Assembly (NCBI GenBank): GCA_016169945.1
Contig: JADLSH010000113.1
Coordinates: forward strand, 1,116,001 to 1,180,000
Length of the DNA stretch: 64,000 nt
Direction: 5' to 3'
Source: Trachythela sp. YZ-2020
Taxonomy: Eukaryota > Cnidaria > Anthozoa > Malacalcyonacea > Clavulariidae
Under the pieces are notes generated by a model that searched no databases, had not been told where the DNA came from, and saw only the letters and a program-made list of their open reading frames with translations. Positions 11,284 through 23,116 of the stretch are shown one piece after another. The position numbers and the translations under genes are program-made. Position 1 is the first letter of the stretch, and every line of letters begins with the position of its first letter.

Positions 11284-11780
11284 ACGTTTGGTGGTAGAGT
11301 GGTTAGTGTATGTCTTTCTATAGGGGCTTCGGTGGCGCAGTCGTCAGAGCAAGCGCCTTTCACCTCTGAGATCGTGGTTTCGATTCTCGCTGGGCACTCA
11401 TGACACTTATGTGAAAAGAGTCAGTCAACGCTCTACCGAAAGTCGTGGGTTTTCTCCGGGTACTACGGTTGGCCTCCCTGCACAGGGAATGTTGACAGGG
11501 TGGGTTTGGATTAGCCCCAAACTAACCCTTCCATCGTAGCTGTGCTCCCCGCTGATCAGACATGACTACATGAGTCATACGGTGGCAGCCAGTGGCGCCT
11601 TTACAGTAATAAGCCTTCGACTCGATTAAGTCGACCTGCGTCCTTCGCAATTCAGCTCAGCTCTCAGCTGCAAGTAAGGATGATTAGCACCCCCCCACCA
11701 CGCGTACACTCTGTGACTGGGATCGATTCCTGCAATAAATAATTTCACCTCAGTCGCATGCGAGATGAAACTCGATCTGT
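11284..11780 (+). repeat. SINE family 2 copy split by a family 1 SINE
   Basis: The tRNA-like head 'gtggtagagtggttagtg' (11290-11320) and the continuation 'actgggatcgattcctgcaata' with 'aatttcacctcag' (11718-11755) belong to SINE family 2. They are separated by the family 1 SINE at 11323-11698, so family 1 inserted later. Confidence 0.65.
11323..11698 (+). repeat. tRNA-derived SINE (family 1), near full length
   Basis: The tRNA-like head 'ggggcttcggtggcgcag' holds an A-box-like block, and 'ggtttcgattctcg' is a B-box-like block. It is followed by a family-specific body ('gaaaagagtcagtcaacgct', 'gtgggttttctccgggta', 'gtggcgcctttacag'). The match to the minus-strand copy at 63572-63890 runs essentially end to end. 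Confidence 0.85.
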
Positions 11781-12339
11781 ATCCATGCATGAAATTGAGT
11801 ACGAAACACGCATCCGAACAAATAATAATAATAATAATAAAGGTCTTTATTAAGGACTCAAAAACACACGTCTGAGTTTACATCAATGGATAAAAGGGAT
11901 AAACTATTACTATGTTAAAATATATGACTATTTGCAATCTTATATAAATTTTGCATGCACTAATTGTTAAAAATATATTAAAATATATAATTATTTTATA
12001 TGTGAGTATTGGTATAGTTATTATATAAATCGAGCATGCATGCATATTTTGCGACCAACTGAAGCTATTGCAACTTTATTGAGCGGCTAGTATATCAGTA
12101 TATGTTACGAAACATCATTTTATTCAAGCAACCTGACGTCACAGACATATAGTTAAGTCATGGTGGTTAAAATATTGGACATTGTTGCGAAAGAGCACTT
12201 TGTTAAACCGACAGCGTGATATCATGTATGGTCTATCCTACGCACTTTCTGACGCAAGACCTTTGCTCGAAAAGACAGCATCTTACTTTCATTTTTAGGC
12301 TGACAATAACTTTAATATCCAAGTCACCAGTCCACAGAA
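11781..12339. other. non-coding; short AAT microsatellite
   Basis: (AAT) repeats at about 11821-11840 are followed by 'aaggtctttattaagg', which looks like a retroelement tail but is too short to assign. No gene is seen. Confidence 0.4.
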
Positions 12340-12712
12340 AGAAAGTTAAACTAAACCAACTCTATTTATCTCTTTATGATACTAGATAGCTCTATCTGTA
12401 TCAGTTCTAAGCTGTTCTTCCTAGAGGTCCAGTAAGTGCCATCCCTTATCACAGCAGGAAACCTAAACTAAATTTACTTTATTTATACTGGATAGCTCTA
12501 TCAGTTCTAAACTGTTCTCCCTAGAGGTCCAGTAAGGGTCATCTCTTATTGATCCAGTGTTACTACAGGAGGAAACCTAAACTAAACTAACTTTATTTAT
12601 ACTGGATAGCTCTATCAGTTTCAAAGGTTTTCTCCCTAGAGGTTCTATACAGGAGGAAACCTAAACTAAACTAACTCTATTTATAATGGATAGCTTTAAC
12701 AGTCCAAACTGA
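12340..12712. repeat. tandem repeat, ~115-bp unit, ~3.5 copies
   Basis: Units carry 'aaacctaaactaaactaac', 'tatttatactggatagctct' and 'ctccctagaggtccagtaag'. Related single units occur at about 13510-13690 (opposite orientation), 28540-28700 and 59365. Confidence 0.8.
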
Positions 12713-12815
12713 TATGAAAAATTAGAACCATGATTTGATTGTTACCAAGTCGAATCGCAATTTATGTAATCATTAATTAATAAATAATTTCAAAATCAGT
12801 TATATATGCTAAACG

Positions 12816-12971
12816 TAGCCTCCTCCGCAGGCAACGCCGTGCCCCCGTACTCCCTTAATTACCCCTCACAATCCCTCGTTACCACCCTTTTGCTCTAATT
12901 TCGGCGAATTTGTGCCGGTAATTCGGGTTTTTTTTCGCTGATTGTGATTGAGTTGGCTGTGGAGGAGGCTA
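12816..12971. mobile_element. MULE-like MITE with 9-bp target-site duplication
   Basis: The ends 'tagcctcctccgcaggc' and 'ggctgtggaggaggcta' are inverted. The element is bracketed by exact 9-bp direct repeats 'tgctaaacg' at 12807-12815 and 12972-12980. A 9-bp duplication is typical of Mutator-like elements. The family recurs at 27097-27369. Confidence 0.85.
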
Positions 12972-12980
12972 TGCTAAACG

Positions 12981-14984
12981 ATTAGTCAAAATCATGCAAG
13001 TCACAGTGTACTGACGATTTGTTTTGACAGTTCCCACGGAAACGAAGTGTCACTGAATTATAAAGTTCAAAGTTTATAATTATATATCTGCGTGATTTCA
13101 CTTGTCTTTGTATATATATAAACTCAAATGACTTAATTAGCGTTTAAAACATTAAAGAGGTTAAGAAATTCTCAGCAACATATGTCAATCTTCTCAAAAG
13201 TGCCTCTTAATATAAATTTGTAGAATTTAAAAAAAACTAATTAATAAGCGAAGTCCTCCAATCATTATTCCTGGCCATCTTGATATCGCTTCACGGGAGG
13301 TCAGACAACTTGCTTGTCCAAGCCCGTTCTATGTTCTCAACGTTAACGTAATTAGTAGCTCATTTTCAAGTACTGGTCTTAAGATTTTTGACATTCAAGC
13401 AAATTCTTCCTATATGTTTTAACCGAGATGTTTGGGGCTGGGTTCTGCATGGTTTTAAACAGTTCCCTCAGTCACATGCAAGCAGATTGTTTGCCACTGA
13501 AACAGCACGTATTCTCCAGGTGCTTACTGGACCTCTATAGAGAACAGTTTAGAAATGATAGATTAGTATTAGTAAGACTATCCAGTATAAATAATGTTCA
13601 TTTAGTTTAGGTTTCCTCCTGTACCAACACTGCATGGACCAATAAAGATGGTCGTTACTGGATCTCTAGGAAGAGCAGTAGAAAAATATCAGACATGATT
13701 TGTTCCCAGAACCATTGCCAGTATAGATCACACCAGGGATTATTTTAAGGTGCAGTGATAACCAATTTGTGCAGTGATAAATCAGATTTGTGCAGTGATA
13801 AATGAGATTTTGGGCAGTAATAACTTTTTCTTTAATGTATAAAAATAAGTGTTATATTATAAGCAAAGCAGAGTACAGATTCCGCGGATAACCAAGCATC
13901 GCTTTTGTACCTAATATTCAGTATTATTCACGCAAATCACGGTCTCTTTATATGGAATCAGTTCACTGGATGGATTATATCTAAATTTGTGTCTGAAAAT
14001 ACTGAAAATCAAGATTTTTGAGTTACAGAGGCTCAAAAATAGGAAAATATTCGGGGGAAGACCCCCACAGCCCCATTACGTTTGATCGTTTCCAGGCTCC
14101 CTTGGCGTTTAGCGTTTCTTGGTTCTATGCTATTTAACATTGCTCTACGTTCAAATGCTATTCCTTTTTTTGCTCTTTGTGCTGTGATAATAATTCCTGG
14201 ATCACACTATTCTAGCTGCAATCCTGGTGAAACGTCTTTGGATACCTAATATTTTCTAATCATTCTAAGTATCAATTGTAAAAGCAATGACAATGTCTCC
14301 ACACCCTTTCCCCGCTCTTATTCAATGTTAAAAATTTTCAAATTCTCATTTGGCCATGTTTGTAAATCAACATTGAGTGGGGGGGAGGAGCGCTCAGAAA
14401 AGAGTATACTTTCTCATTATAACTTTTGTCAGGTCAATAACATCCTACAACATTAAAAGTCTAAGACTTACTCCTCAAAGCTTAGCTTTCATGAGTCTTT
14501 CTCGTTTTTAAGTGCCTCAAGTTGAAGTGGCTTGAGAAAATCGGTGGACGGAAGTTTTTTAACCTTCGATAGCAATTATTGTACCTTCTAATTAGCGCGT
14601 CTATTTTTGGTCTATAACATAAAGCGTGCGTGGGTTGTACGTATGTTTGATCTTTATAGTTTTTCCCAAAACCTCCATATTAAAATGCAGCGGAAATGTA
14701 TCCTTATAAGCTTAGAGAGTTCCCGCAAATTCTCTGAATGTTTATTAATATTGACCACTTTAGTAGCCTAATTGAATGGTTATTAATATTGACCACTTTA
14801 GTGGCCTAATTGCTCATGTAAGCGTGCTGTAGGGCAACGCTCCAATCCCAGATGACTTTTTAACTATTTTAATACCGCCATTATAGAACTTGGTATTAGT
14901 TCATCAGGCCGTGCTAATTCGTGCAGTCATACCAGAATATTGCATGTGGGCGACTTTCTATAATACTTTCCCGAAATTACTTCA
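12981..14984. other. no gene; small local repeats
   Basis: Contains one reversed unit of the 12.4-kb repeat (13510-13690) and three copies of 'tttgtgcagtgataa' near 13760-13825. There is also a 36-bp direct duplication 'ttattaatattgaccacttt...' at 14740-14815. Nothing resembles a coding exon. Confidence 0.5.
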
Positions 14985-15150
14985 AAAGGATTAGGTTAGG
15001 TTAGGATTAAGAATTAGGGTTAGGATTAGGGTTGTCGTTAGGATTTGGGTTAGGATAAAGGCGGGATTAGGATTAGAATTAGGATTAAGATTAAGTCTGT
15101 ATTAAAATTCAGACTGTTGATATGGAAATTGACCCAGAATATTACGTCAT
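14985..15150 (+). repeat. telomere-like (GATTAGGGTTA-type) dispersed repeat, copy 1
   Basis: Irregular 'gattaggattagggtta' hexamer-like runs are followed by 'gtattaaaattcagactgttgatatggaaattg'-type sequence (about 15100-15132). The same unique flank adjoins the same hexamers, reverse-complemented, at 20030-20410. This is therefore a repeat family, not a chromosome end. The following 15151-15779 shows no gene other than the terminal-exon flank. Confidence 0.75.
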
Positions 15151-15779
15151 GCTACTGAAGTAATCCGCGTTGCATTATCGTGGATTTCATCGAAGTGCCG
15201 TTTTCGCTTATATCTTGCGAAATACTGAGAGTTCTAAAACAAGCTATATCTCGCTAGTATCATTGAACAACGAGGAGCATTTTTGTGTATAGCTTGTCGT
15301 TTTAGCATGTCTAGAACTCGAGTTATTCGGGAACGTTTGACGTACGTATTAATGTCAGCCATGTTGGTTTCGTTTCAATTAGTTTGAATCAGTTGTTGAA
15401 ATTTGCCACCCAAAATGGCGAAAGTCGTACAATAACGATGGCTCTGAAATAGCGTGATGTGAATCGATAATCATATCCTTGTAAATATATTTAATGTTGT
15501 ACAACTTTATTATATATTTTATACTACCTTACAAGCATTTATCAATTTTTCAACTACCGTCCATTTTTCAGTTTTTCATCTTTTAAATTATGTATTTAAT
15601 TTCTAGTTTTAGAATCACCGTCCATTATATGTCAAATTTCATTTATATACGTTGTAAAACTAGATCAATAATCATAATGTTATCATCTTAATAGACCTAT
15701 TTATTTATATACTGGTTTGCTTTTATAAATGTCTACCATTATAAATCTCTTTAGTTTCTTTCAACACCATCTATGCATC

Positions 15780-18700
15780 TCATTTCTTTACCATCAATGG
15801 AACAACTTCGGTTGCTATGGTACCATGGGAGCCTTTGACCAAAATAATGATATTCTCGTTCTGACCATCTCTACCAAGTTTACCTCCACCGTATCGAACA
15901 GCGACGCGTAAAAACTTCTTGCTTTTTGCTCTCACTGTTGTTCGTCTGCGCCCAAGAAGCGATACCTAGTAATTGTAAACCAAATGTCATTAAATGTTGA
16001 ACTTTTTGTAGATGGGAAATTCGAGCCATTTTTGCTCATTTTTGCTCATTTTTACTCAATTTTGCTCTTTTTTACTCAATTTTGCTCTTTTTTACTCAAT
16101 TTTGCTCATTTTTGCTCTTTTTTACTCAATTTTTCTCTTTTTTACTCAATTTTTCTCTTTTTTGCTCATTTTTGCTCACCTTATACCCAAGCGTATCCTT
16201 GAACGAAATCCGAAACACTTGGTCTATGTCCATTCCGTTGAACAAGTACAACATAATATACGTACTACCACCTTGTTTGATTAAATATCTTCCTGAATTA
16301 TAGAATTCTTTAAGAACCAACGGTTTCACTTGACTTGCGCGCTGCGAAACCCTGTGGAACACTTTATTCTTGCTTGTTCTTCCTTTTATCATTATTTTGA
16401 ATTGCCCACTTGGTGGGTTGAATGTTATGGTGTAACGTACGCCAACCTCATCGTTTGGTGTCGGTTTTAAATCGGGGATAAGGACCTTGCCCGAGATATC
16501 GACGATGTCGACACGAAGGGAATCCTTTTGAATTTGTTTCGCTCCAGCTATTGTAAGTTCCACCTCGGCTGGCTCACCTTAATTCAAAGAGATATTGAGA
16601 TTTTTTCATGGGTGTGCTGACTGACGCATTGTTTTACAATAGAAAGTTTCATATAAATACTGAGTTTTAGCTGTAGTTACCTTTTCCGGGCCGAATTAAT
16701 AGTGCATGTATAATTTATGCATAAATACACTCATTGTCTGGTTTACATTTTGCTGCCAGGCAAATTCTGAGAAAACATTTTGTCCAGTGAAACTTGTAGC
16801 GAATGCACATTGTCGACAAGATGTGTAATTTTTTCGTTTGTTTCCAGGGGAATGACAGGCCCTTTTTAGGACGTTCAAACGTTGGCGAAAGTTTAAAAGA
16901 ACGGCCACTTACCAGCTAAAGGATATTTCAATTCCAGTATTTTCCTATTCACCTTCTTTTTGAACTCATGATTAAAGTTAATATTTTCAGTGCTCGAGAC
17001 TTTCACCGAGTAGTCATATTCGCCAGCACTCGCCGGAATCTCTAGTTTCCAGTTACCATCCGTAGGTGCATCAACAATGTAAATAGCAACATTAGACATA
17101 CGATTCATTCCCTCGGTCCATGTCATTCCTGAAGGAGCACGCAAGCTTATGCCAGCTGCGCTGTTCTCGGTTGCAGCAGAAAGAACCAACTGACCGATAG
17201 TGTCGTCGAGCGGAATTAGAATTTCGTCAACGGTACTGCGTCTTTTTCTTTTCTTTGATACTGTGACACCAGATTTTACCGTTGCCAAAGTACCTAAATT
17301 CAAAGAAGGGTGAAAATTTATTCATTTTGGATATTTCACTCAGCTAAACCTACCAGTTTCTTTATTGAACTTGAGGTTTTATAAAAAGAGACAAGTTTAA
17401 GAGAAACAAGGTCGTTCTATTTTACTTCACTTTCCAAATTGACATTTCAAGATCATCGGGTTATTTACACTCTCGTCCACTTCATTGACATATTTTCATG
17501 AACAGAAACAAACAGAAGTAAACATGAAAGTGTATAGTGCATGAGAACTATAGTAATAAATGGTTTTCACCAAGCACTATCGTGCAGCAGAATAGCAGAT
17601 GATGATCGACTTGAAGTTATCAGAGTGATAAAATAATATTAATTCTTTGTATTTTATGTATTGCTCTAGTATTGGAGGTAAACAGTTAAATTAGAATTGA
17701 GAGATGTAGACATCTTCTTTTCCCTATAATTGTTTTGATGTTGATGTTTTAGTGAAACTCGGTAAATGAATCTGTGCTACAGCAACGTTTTGCCAAATGC
17801 TCTCAAGTCAAAAAGTTTTATATATTAATTCTTCACTTGTAATTACCATCAACGAGCTCCTACCTAATTTTGTGTCCGTAAACTTTGCCATGCGTTTCAA
17901 TTCGGTCTCTTTGATCCGCAGATAACTTCCTCCGGTCTCTGAAGATAACTGTTTGAAAAGTCCAAATGTGTAGTCAGGAGGATTAAGGCATGTTTCTTCC
18001 GTGAAAAAGTTTATGGTTACTCCGTTATCTTCAGCAACAGCAAGGAGACTGTCCATGTTATCATCGTCTTTGCCATCCTTTGGCGGTGCGTCAGTGAAAA
18101 CAAACAACGGTGATCCCTCTTCGGGGTCTTCGTTGAGTGCTGCGAACATGCCATCGAAGGTATATTCTGGGCAGTCCCCTCCTCCATTTGCTTCGAGTTT
18201 GCCTATTTCGTTTATAAATTCCTTCACTTGGTCTTCCTCTTTACGTATGACGCCTGCCTGTTCTAAAATAGAACAGTTCCATTAATAAGGAGGTCATGAT
18301 GGTGGTCATGATGGTGGAGATGATGATGGTGATGGTGGTGGTAATGATGATGGTGGTAGTGATGGTGATGATGATATTGGTGGTTGTAGTGATGGTTGTG
18401 ATAATGGTGGTGGTGGTGATTTTCCTGGAGATTTACAGCTTGTACCATAACATCTACTTGAATATTCGTTATCTTACCATCAATCGGGTCTCCAAACCAG
18501 GACAGAATATAACTTTTTGGTGGTTCACGGCGTTTATACGTGCTGATTTCAGTTGCAATTGCTTTAGCCGCCTCTATCTCTTCATCCATGCTCCCCGTAA
18601 TATCGATAGCAAACATTAAAGTTTTTCCACCGTCCAACCCAAGGAGTTCAGAGAACTTTTCTTCGCCAAGGTCTTTCTTTAAATCTTCAAAAAACTTCTT

Positions 18701-21700
18701 TGCGTCTAGCTTTGTAGATCGTCTTCGCCGGCCAGCCGTTCCTGAACTGCTTTTCCCTATCGTATTAAGTGCTATGGCAATCGTACGCCTCGCAAATTTC
18801 ATGTTCCCGAGTTTTACTGCTTCTTTGATGTCGCTTTTCAGCTCTGGTAGTTTGTATTTCTTCCTAAAATTGAAATATATATGTAATGGTATTAGGTAGG
18901 TAAGTAGATAGGGAGGTAGGTACTTAGGTAGGTAGGTAGGTAGGTTGGTTGGTTGGTTGGTTTGGTGGGTGGTTTCCTAGGTTGGTGGATAGGTAGTTAG
19001 GTAGGCAGGCAGGTGGGTTGGTAGGTAGGTAGGTAGGATTTGGGTAGGTAGGTGGGTAGATAGGTAGGAGGGTGGGTGGGTAGGTAGGTGGGTGGGTAGG
19101 TAGGTAGATGGATAGGTAGGTAGGTAGGTGGATGGGTAGGTGGGTGGGTAGGTGGGTAGGTGGGTGGGTGGGTGACTAGGTAGGTGGGTGAAAGGACACA
19201 GTAGCAATTCTACCAGAACACATATTTTAAAGCTCATCAATTCTCTTTAGTACCTGGAAAGATCAGCTTGACCAATTGAACGTTCGATCTGATACATAAC
19301 TTCATTGACCTGGTTTAAATTCTTGGGTTTCAGAGTACTGTTCGGAGTTAGTATGCTGCTGCTTATAAGATCTTGGACTACTTCTGTCATGGCCGACCGT
19401 GCCTTATCCACTGTGACTAAGTGTTTAGGAACTGCTGGTTTGTTAACTGCTGGTTTGTTAACTGCTGGTTTGTCAACTGCAAGGTAAAATTCAAACTATT
19501 TATTTAAACTGTGTTTGCACATTAGGCAGATTTGTTGGACCGATATTAGGTTTTGCTGAATGTTAATGATGAATATAGTCAGTTCGTTGTGTCCCTAGAT
19601 GACGTTTACTGCGTATTATCCAAATATCATTAAAGTACATCTGAAATAGGCCCGACAAATCGCAATGTGCTAACATGCCCTTTAGCTGCCTCGTAATGGT
19701 CTAATACATTTTAAAACATCATAAAGTCGTGGTAAAACCACCCTACAGGGAATGAATTTAATAGAAGGGTCCTTTTCAGATGAAGAAATTTATGAAGTCC
19801 CTACGAGCAAATATATATAACTTGTCAAGGAAAACTTGTCAAGTAGTAAAACTTGCTACTTACCGCACATTTTACACTTTCGTGGACATTGAAATTTGAA
19901 GCTATTGTATTTGCAATGACTTGCTGGTCTCTTGGGACAAATTTTGTCCTCTTTCTTTATGCAAATAGTGTATGCTGTAAATAGAATAGAGTGCACATTT
20001 TGATTGAACAGTTTATGTCTTGGTCTAAGCTTACGGCTCAATTTCCATATCAACAACCTGAATTTCAATACAAACTTCATCTTAATCCTAACTCTAATCC
20101 TAATCCTGACTCTAATCCTGCTCAATTTCCATATGAGCAACCTGAATTTTATTACAAACTTAATCTTAATCCTAACTCTAATCCTAACCCTAATCCTAAC
20201 TCTAATCCTAACCCTTAATCCTAACTCTAATCTTAACCCTAATCCTAACCCTTAATCCTGACTCTAATCCTGTTCAATTTCCATATTAACAACCTGAATT
20301 TTAATACAAACTTAATCTTAATCCTAACTCTAATCCTAATCCTAACTCTAATCCTAACTCTAATCCTAACTCTAATCCTAACCCTTATAATCCCTAACCC
20401 TAATCCTGTGACGTAATGTCGGGAATGTAATATGGAAAGTCACAAGCTTACGCACGTTGCACTACACACAAACTAACAAGGTTGTTTTAATAAGATATCA
20501 GGTTGTATTTGCACTGCTTGCTTCAGTCGACGTCTTCTGATTTTCGGCTAGTTCGGCTATAACGTTTGTTTTGTTTCGTTTCGTTTTGTATCGTGTGAAC
20601 GCACAAACTCTATCGTGTGAACGCACAAACTCTATCGTGTGAACGCACAAACTCTATATACTAGAAGGCATTCAGAGAGTGCATACCTCCGCAGGCAAAT
20701 CAAGCCTTCATGCGTAAATTATACAGGCCCTAATTACGCATTCAGTTTTTTCAGCGCGGAAATCGAAATCGAACCAAAATTTAGTTAATTTGCCCTTTGC
20801 CTACGGCCATCAGTTCCACAAATTTTCGTATTAAACTGTAGCGTAGCTTATGAGTTATCCTGATGACTGACAGACGGACAATCAATCAATCATCACACAA
20901 ATCGAGGTGAAAACATGACATCCTGACGGAGATAGATTATTAGACGGACGCTCCTAAATGAAGTGTTTCTTGACAGATTAAAACTGGAAAACATTCCACA
21001 AACATTTCATCGCCGAAATCGTCATCCGGTAATCTGCCCAACCTCTTGGAATGCATAATAACGTTTGATTGTTTTGCGATGAGTGACAACTATCAGATAT
21101 ACATAACGTTTGATTGTTTTGCGATGAGTGAAAGATATACTCTGATTTCGGAAACAAACAGTTCGGGGCTTCGGTGGCGAAGTGGTTAGCGCACTTGCCT
21201 TTCACCTCTAAGGCCGCGAGTTCAAGTCTCAGTGAGAACTTTCTCAATGCGACTCGAACCCAGTCCTCAAGTGAAAAGAGTAAAGTCAACGCTCTGCCGA
21301 AAGTCGTGGGTTTTCTCCGGGTACCCCGGTTTCCTCCCACAGGGAAAGTTGACAGGGGGTGGGTTAGGTAAAAGGGCCCACAGTAATTGGCATATGCTGT
21401 TGTGGTGACCCTGTGCTAGTTGGCGAAGCTAAATAAAAATAATAAAAGTTCAAATCAAATATTATTAGTAATTATAATGCATAAATTTGGATACAGTGGT
21501 ATCCGCTGTATATAGTGGTATCCGCTAATACCTAGGCTTTAGATACAGTGGTATCCGCTAATACCTAGGCCAATCGACGCAATTCACAATCGCCCAAAAT
21601 ATTCTCTAATGCGTTTGCACTTCCGCACTCGAAATTTATCTGAAAAAACACACACAAATCCTGAAAAGGAATGCGGCTTAGGGATTTCAATTTGCGTATA

Positions 21701-22377
21701 ACCAGATCGAAAATTAGTTTTCCTCGATCGCTCGTTCTCTTCTGACATGGAAAGAAACCTTATAATTACAAAAAGGTCTAGGAATTGCCTGTTTCAGGCA
21801 ACTCGTTTGGCTTTCTTGTTGGCGTGATCTGATTTGCCTTCCCTCGTTGACGTAAAACGCGCTATATGCTCTTTGAAATTCTGAGAACTCTGCCGGCACA
21901 GACTAAGGGGAACGCATAAATTCGGATTCATCATCAAATTTGTAGAATTTTTATTGTCTCAACACGCGTGAATTCGAGCACAGCTAACCAGGACGCTTAT
22001 ATATAAGCGCCCTGCAGCTAACCGTACGCATTCCCGTGCGGACAAATGGAACCGAACGCATTTGCGTACGGTTCCATATTAGTCCTGACTCGGTCAACAT
22101 TGTCTAAACCACGTGGATATATATGTATATAAACACAACTGTAGCCGAGTGTGAGTGTAACGAGTGTGAGTGTTTTGTATAAATTTACATTGCTATTGTT
22201 GTTCAGTAAGCTAGTGGTTGCCAACGTCTTAGTCTTATTATATTGAATGATACATTATTCATAACAAATAATAACACATTGTGAATAATACAAACCTCGA
22301 CTGACAATACGAATTTGAGCAAACACTGAGCTTTCAAGCACGAACGGGAGGATTACCAAAAAGAGCAACGTATTCAT
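15780..22377 (-). CDS. secreted ShKT + von Willebrand A domain protein (8 exons, 721 aa)
   Basis: Exons (minus): 22296-22377, 19864-19974, 19254-19476, 18478-18863, 17864-18262, 16913-17293, 16180-16577, 15780-15965. All junctions are GT-AG and all phases agree, totalling 2166 nt with the stop. Residues about 1-21 are a signal peptide. Residues 28-64 are a ShKT-like domain with six cysteines at 32, 40, 48, 57, 61 and 64. A linker follows with three NKPAV-type repeats. The VWA domain spans about 217-390: the MIDAS motif DITGSM starts at residue 226 and GGGDCPE plus FVFTDAPPKD follow. Beta-rich extracellular modules follow to the end. The VWA part resembles VWA7 and related hemicentin-type VWA proteins. 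The ShKT domain need not imply toxicity, since it is common in secreted cnidarian and nematode proteins. The first donor (gtttgt) is weak and an extra small exon in the first intron is possible. Confidence 0.82.
16017..16177. repeat. decamer minisatellite beside a splice donor of the VWA gene
   Basis: About 16 units of 'tttttgctca', 'ttttactcaa' or 'ttttgctctt' type. On the gene strand the donor GTGAGC of exon 7 (16179-16174) runs straight into the array, so the intron starts with GAGCAAAAAT-like repeats. Confidence 0.9.
18296..18420. repeat. intronic GGT/GAT microsatellite
   Basis: Irregular 'ggtgatgatggtggt' sequence just downstream of the exon 4 donor of the VWA gene. It creates a poly-His open extension on the minus strand that is intron, not protein. 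Confidence 0.9.
18885..19190. repeat. intronic (GGTA)n/(GGTG)n microsatellite
   Basis: About 300 bp of 'ggtaggtaggtgggtg' tetranucleotides in the intron between exons 3 and 4 of the VWA gene. Confidence 0.95.
19517..19670. repeat. MITE, second copy of the 6622-6770 family
   Basis: 'gcacattaggcagatttgt' at the left mirrors 'acaaatcgcaatgtgc' at the right, and the core blocks match the first copy. It lies in intron 2 of the VWA gene. Confidence 0.65.
20030..20410 (-). repeat. telomere-like CCTAAC repeat, copy 2 (three higher-order units)
   Basis: Three units each start with 'tcaatttccatat', continue 'caacctgaattt' and 'acaaacttaatctt', then run into 'cctaactctaat' 12-mers. It is in intron 1 of the VWA gene and is the reverse complement of the family member at 14985-15150. 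Confidence 0.85.
20588..20655. repeat. 22-bp tandem repeat, 3 copies
   Basis: 'tatcgtgtgaacgcacaaactc' is repeated three times head to tail. Nearby, 'acgtttgattgttttgcgatgagtg' is duplicated near 21062 and 21107. Confidence 0.95.
21165..21448 (+). repeat. tRNA-derived SINE, family 1 subfamily
   Basis: The head 'ggggcttcggtggcgaagtggttagcgc' and the body 'agtcgtgggttttctccggg' match family 1. The 3' end differs ('ctagttggcgaagctaaataaaa'). A minus-strand 3' fragment ('tttagcttcgccaactagg') is at 22822-22860. It is in intron 1 of the VWA gene. Confidence 0.8.
21480..21570. repeat. short tandem repeat 'acagtggtatccgct'
   Basis: Three copies of 'agtggtatccgct', two of them followed by 'aatacctaggc'. 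The rest of 21571-22290 is intron; it holds a hairpin with 'aaccgtacgca' arms at 22020-22073. Confidence 0.85.
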
Positions 22378-22425
22378 CTTTGCGCTGTTCCTCTCACATT
22401 TGAGGATTGCTTACTTAGCGCTGCA

Positions 22426-22432
22426 TTTTATA
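22426..22432 (-). promoter_or_regulatory. TATA box of the ShKT-VWA gene
   Basis: TATAAAA on the minus strand, about 50 bp upstream of the start codon at 22377. This implies transcription from near 22400 and a very short 5' UTR. Inference from position and sequence only. Confidence 0.6.
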
Positions 22433-22938
22433 GCCGCCTTTCACGTGACAAGTTGTTTTTCATTGCTTTTGGCATGTGTACAACTACACTGAAGTCCTTG
22501 AAAAGTATTAGTTACCATAAGTGGACCTTGTGTGTATTTTGCCTTCAAGGCTTAACCTCTAACACCGTTTCAGTTTATGGAATTCGCTTGTCAATATGTA
22601 CAGGATGTGAAAATTGGCTCGATTGGCGTCGCTATTCTTAATAGCCTGTGCTTTTTATTCGTTATCGGCACAAATATAACGTGTTACTCTCACTGATCTT
22701 GATCTTTATGTTAATCCTCATCTTTTAGTGAATTGTCGAGTTGTACAAATACATAGTTTGCCCTATTCACATGTCTATACTATACTTTCCTAATTTTTCC
22801 TGTTTTTTTGGGTGTTTTTTTTTAATTTAGCTTCGCCAACTAGGGCAGGGCAGGGTTGAGGCGAGTACTCGACTTACTCAGAGAAAACCACGTTAGTTAT
22901 GACCACAGCGAGAACACAGAAGGTCATTGCTAAAGCTC

Positions 22939-23074
22939 TGCCTCGTACCCAGGCGCTCTCAGTTTGCGGCAGGCTATATAAGAGGAATACATGTAGCTAT
23001 GATTTGCTATGATGGGTTTACATGAATTCTTCTTATATAGCCTGCCGCAAACTGAGAGCGCCTGGGTACGAGGC
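22939..23074. repeat. hairpin element, 56-bp arms, 24-bp loop
   Basis: 'tgcctcgtacccaggcgct...' at 22939-22994 is mirrored almost perfectly at 23019-23074. The right end reads 'cgaggcaggcta', similar to the TAGCCT ends of other MITEs here. It lies between the divergent VWA and GPR157-like genes. Confidence 0.85.
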
Positions 23075-23116
23075 AGGCTAAAGCTAGGGTTGGATGAGAG
23101 GACGTTACGAATGTCT

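Noticed and set aside
11323..11400. Possible functional tRNA gene
   Set aside because: The tRNA-like head is fused to a repeated body found at several loci; it is a SINE.
18263..18477. Histidine-rich C-terminal extension of the VWA exon
   Set aside because: The frame runs past a strong donor at 18478 into a GGT/GAT microsatellite; joining at the donor restores phase with the next exon.
14985..20410. Chromosome end or telomere
   Set aside because: Hexamers are irregular, interstitial, in opposite orientations and flanked by genes and unique sequence.
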